A stretch of 64,000 nucleotides of DNA from Hahellaceae bacterium (GTDB taxonomy: Bacteria > Pseudomonadota > Gammaproteobacteria > Pseudomonadales > Oleiphilaceae): the NCBI GenBank assembly GCA_024234505.1, contig JACKOD010000005.1:1-64000 (forward strand), given 5' to 3'. A program made the translations under genes and the position numbers. Below, piece by piece: positions 17,239 through 25,850 of this stretch. Below the pieces are notes generated by a model. It ran no database searches, was not told where the DNA came from, and saw only the letters and a program-made list of their open reading frames with translations. How positions within the stretch are numbered: position 1 is the first letter of the stretch; the number at the start of each line of letters is the position of its first letter.

Positions 17239-17868
17239 GTGGCCCGATCAAAGTCCAGTGGTCGCTGGTTAAAAGAGCACTTCGATGACCCGTACGTAAA
17301 AAAGTCTCAAAAAGATGGGTATCGTTCACGTGCGAGTTATAAATTACTCGAAATTGACGACAAAGATCGTTTGTTAAAGCCAGGTATGTTGGTGGTAGAT
17401 CTTGGTTCGGCTCCGGGTGGGTGGTCGCAGGTGGCAATGCAGCGAGTAGGTGATCATGGCAAAGTGATTGCCAGTGATATATTGCCAATGGATAGTATCG
17501 CGGGTGTTGAGTTTATCCAGGGTGATTTTACTGAGGAGGAGGTGATGGAAAAAATCCTTTCTTCACTAGATGGGCGACAGGCAGACCTTGTAATTTCAGA
17601 TATGGCCCCCAATATGAGTGGCATGCCTTCGGTGGATATTCCGAAAGCAATGTTTCTGGTAGAGCTGGCATTGGATATGGCTCAGCAGGTATTAAAGCCT
17701 GGGGGCGTGTTTGTTGCTAAAGTTTTCCAGGGAGAAGGATTTGATGAGTTGTTGCGTCAGATGCGTCAGAGTTTTACCAAGGTTTATAGTCGTAAGCCGG
17801 ATGCATCTCGTTCCCGATCAAGAGAGATTTATCAGGTTTGTCAGGGCTTCAAGGGACGAAGTGAGTGA
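17239..17868 (+). CDS. rlmE: 23S rRNA (uridine2552-2'-O)-methyltransferase RlmE
   Basis: RlmE (FtsJ/RrmJ) methylates U2552 in the A loop of 23S rRNA late in 50S assembly. The 209-residue protein matches the E. coli length (209) and shows the N-terminal SSGRWLKEHFDDPYVKKSQKDGYRSRASYKLLEID with the first catalytic Lys. The SAM motif is LVVDLGSAPGGWSQVA, and DLVISDMAPNMSG has the catalytic Asp. A GTG start at 17239 follows GAGG (17227-17230) at eight bases. ftsH follows after 163 bases, the same pairing as in E. coli. Confidence 0.97.
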   Translation: MARSKSSGRWLKEHFDDPYVKKSQKDGYRSRASYKLLEIDDKDRLLKPGMLVVDLGSAPGGWSQVAMQRVGDHGKVIASDILPMDSIAGVEFIQGDFTEEEVMEKILSSLDGRQADLVISDMAPNMSGMPSVDIPKAMFLVELALDMAQQVLKPGGVFVAKVFQGEGFDELLRQMRQSFTKVYSRKPDASRSRSREIYQVCQGFKGRSE

Positions 17869-18031
17869 GTTTGGTGCTGCTCGGTGTTGATTGCTCGACT
17901 GTTTGTAATTAAATCGCTTTAGGTCTGGGTAAATTGTCTCGAATTTATTCATGTCTGCTGGCTTGCTGTGCATACATGTAGTATGTTTTTCCGGGTGTAA
18001 AATAGTCGATAAGGGCTGAGAGGAGTCTCTC

Positions 18032-19957
18032 TTGAACGATATGGCAAAAAATCTGATTCTTTGGTTGATAATCGCAGCAGTATTGTTGACGGTTTTCAAT
18101 AATTTTAGTGCGACAAGATCAACGGAATCAGTGGATTACTCCCGATTTGTTGAAATGTATGAGACGGGGCAGGTAAGCAAGGTGGTGATAGATGGCCTCA
18201 GCATAGAGGGTGTCAGGCCAGATGGCTCACACTTTGAAACGGTACGTCCGGGCGCACCTGATTTAAATCTGATAGATGATTTGCTCAAGTATAAGGTTTC
18301 TATCGAAGGAAAGGAGCCGGAAAAACAAAGCATCTGGACTCAGTTGCTTGTCGCATCGTTTCCAATTTTGGTCATTATTGCGGTTTTTATGTTTTTTATG
18401 CGGCAAATGCAAGGGGGCGGAGGCGGAAAAGGGCCGATGTCCTTTGGCAAGAGCAAAGCCCGCTTAATGAGTGAAGATCAGATTAAAACTACGTTTGCTG
18501 ATGTGGCAGGGGTCGATGAGGCCAAGGAAGATGTAAAAGAGTTGGTTGAGTTTTTGCGGGATCCCAGCAAGTTCCAGCGTTTGGGCGGAAAGATACCGCG
18601 AGGCGTTCTGATGGTGGGGCAGCCGGGAACAGGTAAGACTCTGTTGGCAAAGGCTATTGCTGGAGAGGCAAAAGTTCCATTCTTTTCTATCTCCGGATCT
18701 GATTTCGTTGAGATGTTTGTTGGTGTCGGAGCTTCTCGTGTTCGAGACATGTTTGAGCAAGCCAAAAAGCAATCTCCCTGTATCATCTTTATCGATGAAA
18801 TTGATGCTGTAGGGCGTCATCGTGGTGCCGGTTTGGGTGGCGGGCATGATGAAAGGGAGCAGACACTTAATCAGTTGTTAGTCGAAATGGACGGCTTTGA
18901 GGGTAACGAAGGGGTTATTGTTATTGCGGCAACCAACCGTCCCGATGTATTGGATCCTGCATTGTTAAGGCCGGGACGTTTTGATCGTCAGGTCGTGGTT
19001 GGATTGCCGGATGTGATTGGTCGGGAGCAGATTCTGAAAGTGCATATGCGTAAGGTTCCATTGGATGATGATGTTGAGCCTGCGTTGATTGCCAGGGGAA
19101 CTCCGGGTTTTTCCGGTGCTGATATGGCCAATCTTGTAAATGAAGCAGCCCTATTTGCAGCACGAGCCAATAAGCGCACTGTGTCAATGGCGGAGTTTGA
19201 GTTAGCGAAAGACAAAATCATGATGGGCGCAGAACGCAAGTCTATGGTGATGTCCGAAAACGAGAAGCGAAACACGGCGTATCATGAAGCAGGGCATGCC
19301 ATCGTCGGTCGTTTAATGCCGGAACATGATCCTGTATACAAGGTAAGTATTATTCCCCGTGGGCGTGCATTGGGGGTAACTATGTTTTTGCCAGAGGCGG
19401 ATCGTTACAGTCACAGCAAACGTTTTCTTAATAGTCAGATATGTAGCCTTTTTGGCGGCCGTATCGCAGAAGAGTTGACGCTAGGGTTTGAGGGAGTAAC
19501 CACCGGGGCATCGAATGATATTAAGCGTGCTACGGAAATTGCGCGGAACATGGTCACCAAATGGGGGTTGTCTGAAAAACTGGGTCCTCTGATGTATGAT
19601 GATGATCAGGAAGAGGTGTTTCTGGGGCGTAGCGCGGGCGCACATCACAAGGTGTTTGCACCAGAAACGGCACAGCGTATTGATGAAGAGATCCGCTCCA
19701 TTATTGATGCCTGCTATGATCAGTCCAAAGCTATTCTGGTTGAGAACATGGATAAGCTGCATTTAATGGCTGAGGCGCTCATGACCTATGAGACCATAGA
19801 TGCCAGTCAAATTGATGATATTATGCAGGGCAAAGCCCCCAAGCCGCCTAAGGGCTGGACCGGCAATGGTGGGTCTACCGGTGCGGGTGGACAAGCATCT
19901 TCTGGTGCACAGGGAGAGGCTGAGGTTGATATTGGGAATGCGGCGGGCGAGCACTGA
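18032..19957 (+). CDS. ftsH: ATP-dependent zinc metalloprotease FtsH
   Basis: FtsH is the membrane-anchored AAA+ protease that degrades misfolded membrane proteins and regulators such as sigma-32. The 641-residue protein has TM1 (about 6-24), a periplasmic domain, TM2 (about 103-122), an AAA+ module with Walker B CIIFIDEIDAVGRHRG and SRH ATNRPDVLDPALLRPGRFDR, and the zinc site HEAGH. Walker A reads GQPGTGKT, where most FtsH have GPPGTGKT; the P-loop residues GxxGxGKT remain. I take the TTG at 18032, six bases after AGGAG, because pseudomonad FtsH starts MNDMAKNLILW. An ATG three codons later is the alternative. Confidence 0.97.
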   Translation: MNDMAKNLILWLIIAAVLLTVFNNFSATRSTESVDYSRFVEMYETGQVSKVVIDGLSIEGVRPDGSHFETVRPGAPDLNLIDDLLKYKVSIEGKEPEKQSIWTQLLVASFPILVIIAVFMFFMRQMQGGGGGKGPMSFGKSKARLMSEDQIKTTFADVAGVDEAKEDVKELVEFLRDPSKFQRLGGKIPRGVLMVGQPGTGKTLLAKAIAGEAKVPFFSISGSDFVEMFVGVGASRVRDMFEQAKKQSPCIIFIDEIDAVGRHRGAGLGGGHDEREQTLNQLLVEMDGFEGNEGVIVIAATNRPDVLDPALLRPGRFDRQVVVGLPDVIGREQILKVHMRKVPLDDDVEPALIARGTPGFSGADMANLVNEAALFAARANKRTVSMAEFELAKDKIMMGAERKSMVMSENEKRNTAYHEAGHAIVGRLMPEHDPVYKVSIIPRGRALGVTMFLPEADRYSHSKRFLNSQICSLFGGRIAEELTLGFEGVTTGASNDIKRATEIARNMVTKWGLSEKLGPLMYDDDQEEVFLGRSAGAHHKVFAPETAQRIDEEIRSIIDACYDQSKAILVENMDKLHLMAEALMTYETIDASQIDDIMQGKAPKPPKGWTGNGGSTGAGGQASSGAQGEAEVDIGNAAGEH

Positions 19958-19991
19958 CCAATTGTTGGCTTTGGTTCTGCAATACTGAATT

Positions 19992-20026
19992 AAAGAAGGC
20001 GCTCCTTGCGGGCGCTTTCTTTTTTA
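19992..20026 (+). terminator. ftsH intrinsic terminator
   Basis: AAAGAAGGCGC pairs with GCGCTTTCTTT (one G-U), extended by an inner CC/GG pairing, and ends in a T run. Confidence 0.85.
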
Positions 20027-20057
20027 TTCGGAAAGATTTTGGTTTGATGTGTGTAAG

Positions 20058-20906
20058 ATGCGACGGGTGGTTGACGTGTTAGATTCATTGCGTTTGTCTG
20101 GTGGGCGTGAATTGGTATTCGATCGCCCACACATCATGGGAATATTGAATGCAACGCCTGATTCATTTTCTGATGGGGGGCGCTTTACTAATGTTGAAAA
20201 CGCACTTAAGCATGCGGAACAAATGGTGCTAAATGGTGCAACTATTTTGGATATTGGGGGGGAATCTACTCGTCCTGGCGCGTTGCCCGTTTCGGTAGAG
20301 GAGGAGTTGGCCCGAGTCTGCCCTCTCGTAGAAAAAATCACTTCCTCCCTCGACGTGGTTGTATCTGTTGACACTAGTTCGCCAGAGGTTATGCGGGAGT
20401 CAGTGTCTGTGGGAGCGCACATGATTAACGATGTCAGAGCGCTTTCCCGGGACGGTGCTGAGCAGACGGTGTTGGAGTTGAACGTTCCTGTCTGTTTGAT
20501 GCATATGCAGGGGCATCCAGCGTTAATGCAGGTGGAGCCGACATATGAGCGTGTGGTTGACGAAGTGTTTTCGTTTTTGCAGTCGCGCATTGATGCGCTT
20601 ACCGCGCAAGGGTTTGATCGGAGTCAGATCATTATTGATCCCGGGTTTGGTTTTGGGAAAACGCTAGAGCATAATCAGTGCTTGTTTCGAGCTTTGGATC
20701 GCTTTTTGGACTTGGAAGTTCCGTTGCTCGTGGGGGTATCGCGCAAGACGATGATTGGCGCAATCACTCGGCGAGATATTGCTGATCGGATGGTTGGTAG
20801 TGTGGTTGCAGCTGCGCTGGCTAACCTAAAAGGTGCAAATATTTTGCGTGTTCACGATGTTTCAGAAACTCGTGACGCGTTGAAAATTGTTAATGCTCTG
20901 ATGTAG
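20058..20906 (+). CDS. folP: dihydropteroate synthase
   Basis: FolP condenses 4-aminobenzoate with hydroxymethyl-dihydropterin pyrophosphate in folate synthesis and is the sulfonamide target. The TIM-barrel protein (282 residues from this start) shows PHIMGILNATPDSFSDGGRF, DIGGESTRPGA for the pyrophosphate and substrate loops, IIIDPGFGFGKTLEHN, and the C-terminal LVGVSRKTMIG. The start is uncertain: GTG at 20049, ATG at 20058 or an internal TTG are possible, none with a strong ribosome-binding site. folP-glmM with an 11-base gap is a conserved pair in gammaproteobacteria. Confidence 0.95.
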   Translation: MRRVVDVLDSLRLSGGRELVFDRPHIMGILNATPDSFSDGGRFTNVENALKHAEQMVLNGATILDIGGESTRPGALPVSVEEELARVCPLVEKITSSLDVVVSVDTSSPEVMRESVSVGAHMINDVRALSRDGAEQTVLELNVPVCLMHMQGHPALMQVEPTYERVVDEVFSFLQSRIDALTAQGFDRSQIIIDPGFGFGKTLEHNQCLFRALDRFLDLEVPLLVGVSRKTMIGAITRRDIADRMVGSVVAAALANLKGANILRVHDVSETRDALKIVNALM

Positions 20907-20917
20907 ATGAGGATGTT

Positions 20918-22264
20918 ATGAGCGAGCGTAAGTATTTTGGTACCGATGGAATTCGCGGAAAAGTAGGAGATAGTCCGATAACGCCGGAGTTTGTGCTTCG
21001 TTTGGGTTGGGCTGTGGGTTGCCTTTTTAAAACTAAAGGGCAGCGTAGCAAGATTCTAATTGGCAAGGACACTCGCATATCGGGGTATATGTTTGAGTCG
21101 GCACTAGAAGCTGGTTTGTCGGCAGCAGGTGTTGATGTTGGATTGCTGGGGCCTATGCCAACACCTGCGATTGCCTATTTAACACGGACATTTCGGGCGT
21201 CAGCGGGAATTGTTATCAGTGCATCCCATAATCCCCATTATGACAATGGTATAAAGTTTTTCTCTTCAACGGGTCATAAGCTGGATGATGCTGTTGAGAA
21301 TGAGATTGAGCGCCGTCTGGAGCAGAATATTAAAGTGGTGGAATCTGCTGAGCTGGGGAAAGCTTTCAGGGTGAATGATGCAGAGGGGCGGTACATTGAA
21401 TATTGTAAAAGTACGGTGCCTTCAAGTTTGACCTTGAGGGGCATGAAAATAGTGCTGGATTGTGCACATGGTGCGAACTATAAAGTAGCACCATTGGTTT
21501 TTGAAGAACTGGGTGCAGAAGTAATCCCGGTCGCCGTAAAGCCGAATGGGTTAAATATCAATGATGGTGTCGGCTCTACTCATCCTGAAAGCCTCGTTCA
21601 AGCAGTAAAAGATAATCAGGCTGATCTTGGTATTGCCTTTGACGGGGATGGTGATCGGGTGGTGATGGTTGACCAGGATGGCGCTATTGTTGATGGTGAT
21701 GAGCTTATCTATATTATTGCAGCAAATAGACATCGGACAAACCGATTGGGTGGTGGTGTTGTTGGCACACTGATGACAAATTTCGGAGCCGAGCTTGCAT
21801 TTGCGCAGCTAGGGATTCCCTTTGAGCGCGCAAAGGTCGGGGATCGCTATGTGATGGAAATGCTGGTGAGAAATGGCTGGCTGCTTGGGGGGGAAGGTTC
21901 CGGGCATATTGTTTGTCTGGATAATGCTACAACAGGTGATGCTATTATTTCTGCGCTTCAGGTGCTTCTGGCTATGTGGCAGGAAGGTCGTACATTGGGT
22001 GAATTGAAATCAGGTATGACAAAATTGCCGCAGAAAATGCTCAATGTTCGAGTGGCCAAGAAGTTTGATCCGCTGTTGAATCCGTTGGTGGAGCGAGAAA
22101 TGCGTATGGTCACCGATCGTTTAAATGGCCAAGGAAGGGTTCTGTTGCGGCCGTCCGGTACTGAACCCGTGATTCGCGTGATGGTGGAAGGTTTTGATGC
22201 TCCGTTGGTGCACGAGTTGGTTGAGCATCTTGCCGGTGTCGTTGCCAAAGCAAGTAGTGATTGA
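20918..22264 (+). CDS. glmM: phosphoglucosamine mutase
   Basis: GlmM converts glucosamine-6-phosphate to glucosamine-1-phosphate for UDP-GlcNAc, feeding peptidoglycan and LPS synthesis. The 448-residue protein starts MSERKYFGTDGIRGKVGDSPITPEF. It has the phosphoserine loop IVISASHNPHYDNGIKF (phosphorylated Ser near 103), the Mg2+ loop AFDGDGDRVVMVD, the sugar-binding GGEGSGH, and the phosphate-binding RPSGTEPVIRVMVEG near the end. Length matches the family (445). GAGGATGTT precedes the ATG. Confidence 0.98.
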   Translation: MSERKYFGTDGIRGKVGDSPITPEFVLRLGWAVGCLFKTKGQRSKILIGKDTRISGYMFESALEAGLSAAGVDVGLLGPMPTPAIAYLTRTFRASAGIVISASHNPHYDNGIKFFSSTGHKLDDAVENEIERRLEQNIKVVESAELGKAFRVNDAEGRYIEYCKSTVPSSLTLRGMKIVLDCAHGANYKVAPLVFEELGAEVIPVAVKPNGLNINDGVGSTHPESLVQAVKDNQADLGIAFDGDGDRVVMVDQDGAIVDGDELIYIIAANRHRTNRLGGGVVGTLMTNFGAELAFAQLGIPFERAKVGDRYVMEMLVRNGWLLGGEGSGHIVCLDNATTGDAIISALQVLLAMWQEGRTLGELKSGMTKLPQKMLNVRVAKKFDPLLNPLVEREMRMVTDRLNGQGRVLLRPSGTEPVIRVMVEGFDAPLVHELVEHLAGVVAKASSD

Positions 22265-22369
22265 TTTACTTTGGGCATGGCTTTAACTGGTCGGGTGGTC
22301 ATTTATCTTTCCCTTGTATCTTGGTTTTAACTTGGGTAGTATTTGCGCCTCGTAAAATCGGAGATTGTG

Positions 22370-23119
22370 ATGCGAAGGAAAATAGTAGCGGGTAACTGGA
22401 AAATGAATGGCGATTCGGCGTTCATTGCGAAAATTATTCCCGCGCTAGAAAATGTTGCTGTTGCCGATGGCAATGCCATAGTCATTGCTCCTCCGTATCC
22501 GTACTTGCTGTCAGTGTCTCAGGCAATTGGATCCAATCGACTGAGTTTGGCGGCACAGGATGTTGCTTATACCGAAAATGGCGCTTTTACCGGTGCTGTA
22601 TCGGCATCAATGCTGGCTGACGTAGGGTGTTCTTATTGTATCGTTGGGCATTCTGAGCGGCGTGCGTTGTTTGGTGAGACAGATGCCTATGTTGCTTTAA
22701 AAATAGATCGTCTGCATGAGGTGGGTATTGTTCCTATCGTTTGTGTGGGTGAGACGCTTGAGCAGCGAGAGTCCGGTTTGACGCTTTCGGTTGTTGAGCA
22801 GCAGGTAAGGTTGGCGGTTGGTCATTTGTCTGCTGATATGCTCAGTCGAGTGGTTTTGGCGTATGAGCCTGTATGGGCTATTGGTACAGGAAAGACAGCC
22901 TCTCCGCAGGATGCTCAGGAAGTGCACGCACACATTCGTGGGGTGCTGGCTTCGATTGCTGGTGATGTTGCAGAAAGAATTTCGATTTTGTATGGCGGGA
23001 GTGTTAAGTCCTCTAATGCGTCGGAACTGTTTTCGCAAAAAGATGTTGATGGCGGGTTAATTGGTGGTGCATCGTTGGATGCGTCAGATTTTAGTAGAAT
23101 TTGTAGTTTGCTGAGCTGA
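22370..23119 (+). CDS. tpiA: triosephosphate isomerase
   Basis: TpiA interconverts dihydroxyacetone phosphate and glyceraldehyde-3-phosphate. The 249-residue protein has VAGNWKMNGD with the catalytic Lys, YCIVGHSERRALFGE with the electrophilic His, the signature VLAYEPVWAIGTGK with the catalytic Glu and flexible loop 6, and ISILYGGSVKSSNA for phosphate. The start at 22370 follows GGAG at six bases; an upstream in-frame start adds nine unlikely residues. secG starts five bases after its stop. Confidence 0.97.
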   Translation: MRRKIVAGNWKMNGDSAFIAKIIPALENVAVADGNAIVIAPPYPYLLSVSQAIGSNRLSLAAQDVAYTENGAFTGAVSASMLADVGCSYCIVGHSERRALFGETDAYVALKIDRLHEVGIVPIVCVGETLEQRESGLTLSVVEQQVRLAVGHLSADMLSRVVLAYEPVWAIGTGKTASPQDAQEVHAHIRGVLASIAGDVAERISILYGGSVKSSNASELFSQKDVDGGLIGGASLDASDFSRICSLLS

Positions 23120-23123
23120 TATT

Positions 23124-23525
23124 ATGGAATGGATGGAGACATTAGTTTTGGTCGTTCATGTGCTCGTGTCCGTTGCGCTGATCGGTTTGGTTCTGATCCA
23201 GCATGGCAAAGGCGCGGATGCAGGTGCAGCGTTTGGTAGTGGTGCGTCACAGACTGTATTTGGTAGTCAGGGGACCGGTAGTTTCTTAACTCGACTGACA
23301 ACCTGGTTTGCTGTGATTTTTTTCATCACGAGTTTTTCTCTGGGTGTATTTGCAAAGCAAAAAGCTCAAATTTCTATGCAACAAGGTATTGCACTTCCTG
23401 TCGTTAAAGAGGAAAATGCGCCCGCTAACGAAGCCGAACAAAATTCGGCGACGAAAGAGCCAGTATTGGTTGAGCCTGCTTCCACCTCAAGTGAAGCTGA
23501 CAATAAGGCCCCTGTTCTGGAATAA
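23124..23525 (+). CDS. secG: preprotein translocase subunit SecG
   Basis: SecG is the small SecYEG subunit that assists SecA-driven export. The 133-residue protein has two membrane segments (about 3-24 and 54-74) joined by the conserved cytoplasmic loop LIQHGKGADAGAAFGSGASQTVFGSQGTGSFLTR. The acidic, Ala/Glu-rich tail after residue 90 is variable in the family. It is tightly linked to tpiA and followed by tRNA-Leu, the same order as in E. coli and Pseudomonas. Confidence 0.96.
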   Translation: MEWMETLVLVVHVLVSVALIGLVLIQHGKGADAGAAFGSGASQTVFGSQGTGSFLTRLTTWFAVIFFITSFSLGVFAKQKAQISMQQGIALPVVKEENAPANEAEQNSATKEPVLVEPASTSSEADNKAPVLE

Positions 23526-23567
23526 GTTTTAAATATTGGTTGATGTGCTCAGCCAATAAAAAGAAAT

Positions 23568-23652
23568 GCCGAAGTGGTGGAATTGGTAGACACGCTATCT
23601 TGAGGGGGTAGTGGCGTAAGCCGTGCCGGTTCAAGTCCGGCCTTCGGTACCA
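23568..23652 (+). tRNA. tRNA-Leu (anticodon GAG)
   Basis: An 85-nt class II tRNA: acceptor GCCGAAG pairs with CTTCGGT (ends at discriminator A then CCA, 23650-23652), D-arm with GGAATTGGTAGACAC, anticodon loop CTTGAGG giving GAG, a variable arm GTGGCGTAAGCCGT, and a T-arm with GGTTCAAGTCC. It corresponds to leuU in the same place in E. coli. The tRNA-fMet (metY) that follows leuU in E. coli is not present. Confidence 0.97.
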
Positions 23653-23679
23653 TTATTTGATTGGCGGTTTGGTTAAAAC

Positions 23680-23708
23680 TTGACCGAAAAGTTTTACGGA
23701 CCTATAAT
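23680..23708 (+). promoter_or_regulatory. promoter of the rimP-nusA-infB operon
   Basis: TTGACC (23680-23685), exactly 17 bases, then a perfect TATAAT (23703-23708). It is the strongest sigma-70 match I can see in the window and lies 135 bases before rimP. Confidence 0.85.
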
Positions 23709-23744
23709 CTACGCGCAATCCTTGGGAGATTCTGAGGTTTGTGT

Positions 23745-23773
23745 AAAAGGCCCCTCAAAGAAGGGGCTTTTTG
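23745..23773 (+). terminator. leader terminator/attenuator before rimP
   Basis: AAAAGGCCCCT and AGGGGCTTTTT form a GC-rich stem with one bulged G and a T run, about 30-60 bases after the expected transcription start and well before the rimP start. It has the form of an intrinsic terminator inside the operon leader, so a good part of transcripts may stop here. In E. coli this operon is autoregulated through NusA, and read-through control here is inference. Confidence 0.65.
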
Positions 23774-23842
23774 TTATGTGATGTGGGCTTTATGCCCATT
23801 TTTTGTTTGTGTCGTGCGTGCGGTTTGCAGAGAGAGGGGTTT

Positions 23843-24301
23843 TTGTCAGCGAAATTTCGTTTATTGGATGAATTAATTCGGCCTGTTGTTGAAGGGCTAG
23901 GGTACGAGTGCTGGGGTATTGAGTTTATTGCTCAAGGCAAAAACTCGTTGCTGAGAATTTACATCGACAAAGAAGCCGGAATTCTGCTCGAGGACTGTGA
24001 GGTTGTCAGTCGTCAGGTAAGCGGTGTGCTGGATGTTGAAGATCCAATCAGCGAGGAATATACGCTGGAGGTTTCTTCTCCCGGAATGGACAGACCACTT
24101 TTTACATTAAGTCAGTATCAACGCTGGGTTGGTAGTGTTGTTCAGTTGAAGTTACGGATGGCTTTCGAAGGGCGTCGCAAATACAAAGGCTTGCTGAAAG
24201 ATGTCGAAGGCGAAGATATTGTACTTGTTGTGGATGATCATGAGTACCTGCTTCCTCTGGATAGTATCGAAAAAGCGAATGTCGTACCGCAGTTTGAATA
24301 A
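23843..24301 (+). CDS. rimP: ribosome maturation factor RimP
   Basis: RimP is needed for 30S subunit maturation. The 152-residue protein has the family's length and its signature SAKFRLLDELIRPVVEGLGYECWGIEF, LRIYIDKEAGILLEDCEVVSRQVSGVLDVEDPI, YTLEVSSPGMDRPLFT and C-terminal SH3-like LDSIEKANVVPQF. No ATG fits: the TTG at 23843, preceded by AGAGAGGGG, gives the homologous N-terminus, while earlier in-frame starts add a Cys-rich segment unlike RimP. nusA follows after 27 bases. Confidence 0.95.
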   Translation: MSAKFRLLDELIRPVVEGLGYECWGIEFIAQGKNSLLRIYIDKEAGILLEDCEVVSRQVSGVLDVEDPISEEYTLEVSSPGMDRPLFTLSQYQRWVGSVVQLKLRMAFEGRRKYKGLLKDVEGEDIVLVVDDHEYLLPLDSIEKANVVPQFE

Positions 24302-24328
24302 AGAAAAGGGTTGAGGACGGAAAACGCA

Positions 24329-25822
24329 ATGAATAAAGAAATATTGCAAGTTGTAGAAGTTGTCTCCAACGAAAAAGGCGTTGATAAAGGCGTAATTTTT
24401 GAAGCAATTGAACTTGCTTTGGCGACGGCCACTAAAAAACGCTATGAAGAGGAAGAGACAGCAGACATTCGCGTTGTTATCAATCGTAAAACTGGGGAGT
24501 ATGAAACCTTCCGTAGCTGGACGGTTGTAGATAATGATTCTGTGCCTGCACTGGGTACCGATTTGACGCTTGAAGAGGCGGCGGAGAAAGATGCATCGCT
24601 AAAAGCGGGCGACGTCTACGAAGAGAAAGTCGCTTCAATTGAGTTTGGTCGTATCGGGGCTCAGGCAGCTAAGCAAATAATTGTTCAGAAAGTGCGGGAA
24701 GCTGAGCGCGCAAAATTGGTTGATGGTTATCGCCAGAAAGTGGGTGAGCTTGTTGCGGGTACGGTCAAGAAAGTAACTCGAGACAATTTGATAATTGATC
24801 TCGGTAATAATGCCGAAGCATTGTTGCCGCGAGATCAGTTGATTCCTCGCGAAGTGTTTCGCATGGGGGATCGGGTAAGGGCGTTGTTGCGTGAAATTCG
24901 CATGGACGCTCGTGGTCCGCAACTCATGCTGAGCCGTACCTGTCCGGAAATGCTGATGGAGCTGTTTCGGATAGAGGTGCCCGAAATCGCTGAAGAAGTC
25001 ATTGAAATTCGCGGCGCAGCTCGCGACCCCGGATCTCGTGCAAAAATTGCGGTCAAGACCAATGATGGTCGAATTGATCCTGTTGGCGCTTGTGTAGGTA
25101 TGCGTGGCGCCAGGGTTCAGGCGGTATCTGGTGAGCTGGGTGGCGAAAGGATTGATATCGTATTGTGGGATGACAATCCTGCTCAGCTGGTAATAAATTC
25201 TATGGCACCCGCTGAAGTGGCTTCCATTGTTATTGATGAGGATTCTCATTCGATGGCAGTGGCAGTGGCTGCAGAGAATCTCGCTCAGGCTATTGGCCGC
25301 AGTGGGCAAAACGTCAGACTGGCCAGTGAGTTGACTGGCTGGGAACTCAATGTCATGACAGAGGAAGAGGCTGGCCGCAAGCAGGAAGAAGAGCTTGGGC
25401 GTTACGTGAAACTTTTTGTGAACCGGTTGGGAGTCGATGAAGAATTGGCTGCGGTACTGGTTGAGGAAGGTTTTACATCTTTGGAAGAAATCGCTTACGT
25501 TCCATTAGAGGAAATGTTGGCAATTGATGGTTTTGATGAAGCTTTGGTGAATGAACTTCGGTCTCGCGCGAAGGATAAATTGTTGCATCAGGCACTTGCA
25601 TCAGAAGAAATTTTGGAAAGTAGTGAGCCAGCTGAAGATTTGCTCTCTATGGAGGGAATGGATAAACATTTGGCACTCGTATTGGCCAGTCGTGGCATTG
25701 TAACGATGGAAGATCTTGCTGAGCAGTCCATTGAGGATTTGCTCGATATCGAAGGTATGGACGAAACGCGCGCAGGGCAACTGATTATGACTGCCCGTGC
25801 TCCCTGGTTTGAAAATCAATAG
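24329..25822 (+). CDS. nusA: transcription termination/antitermination factor NusA
   Basis: NusA binds RNA polymerase and modulates pausing, termination and antitermination. The 497-residue protein has the N-terminal polymerase-binding domain (MNKEILQVVEVVSNEKGVDKG), an S1 domain (about 135-200, GTVKKVTRDNLIIDLGNNAEALLPRDQLIP), two KH domains (about 230-345, DPVGACVGMRGARVQAVSGELGGERIDI and AIGRSGQNVRLAS), and two C-terminal acidic repeats as in E. coli. I start at MNKEILQ (24329) because an earlier in-frame start adds six residues unlike the family. Confidence 0.97.
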   Translation: MNKEILQVVEVVSNEKGVDKGVIFEAIELALATATKKRYEEEETADIRVVINRKTGEYETFRSWTVVDNDSVPALGTDLTLEEAAEKDASLKAGDVYEEKVASIEFGRIGAQAAKQIIVQKVREAERAKLVDGYRQKVGELVAGTVKKVTRDNLIIDLGNNAEALLPRDQLIPREVFRMGDRVRALLREIRMDARGPQLMLSRTCPEMLMELFRIEVPEIAEEVIEIRGAARDPGSRAKIAVKTNDGRIDPVGACVGMRGARVQAVSGELGGERIDIVLWDDNPAQLVINSMAPAEVASIVIDEDSHSMAVAVAAENLAQAIGRSGQNVRLASELTGWELNVMTEEEAGRKQEEELGRYVKLFVNRLGVDEELAAVLVEEGFTSLEEIAYVPLEEMLAIDGFDEALVNELRSRAKDKLLHQALASEEILESSEPAEDLLSMEGMDKHLALVLASRGIVTMEDLAEQSIEDLLDIEGMDETRAGQLIMTARAPWFENQ

Positions 25823-25850
25823 ATAAGGGACGCGTTTAGGAGAACCGGTT

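Noticed and set aside
23653..23842. tRNA-fMet (metY) expected after tRNA-Leu by analogy with E. coli
   Set aside because: No cloverleaf or CAT anticodon arm can be found in this stretch.
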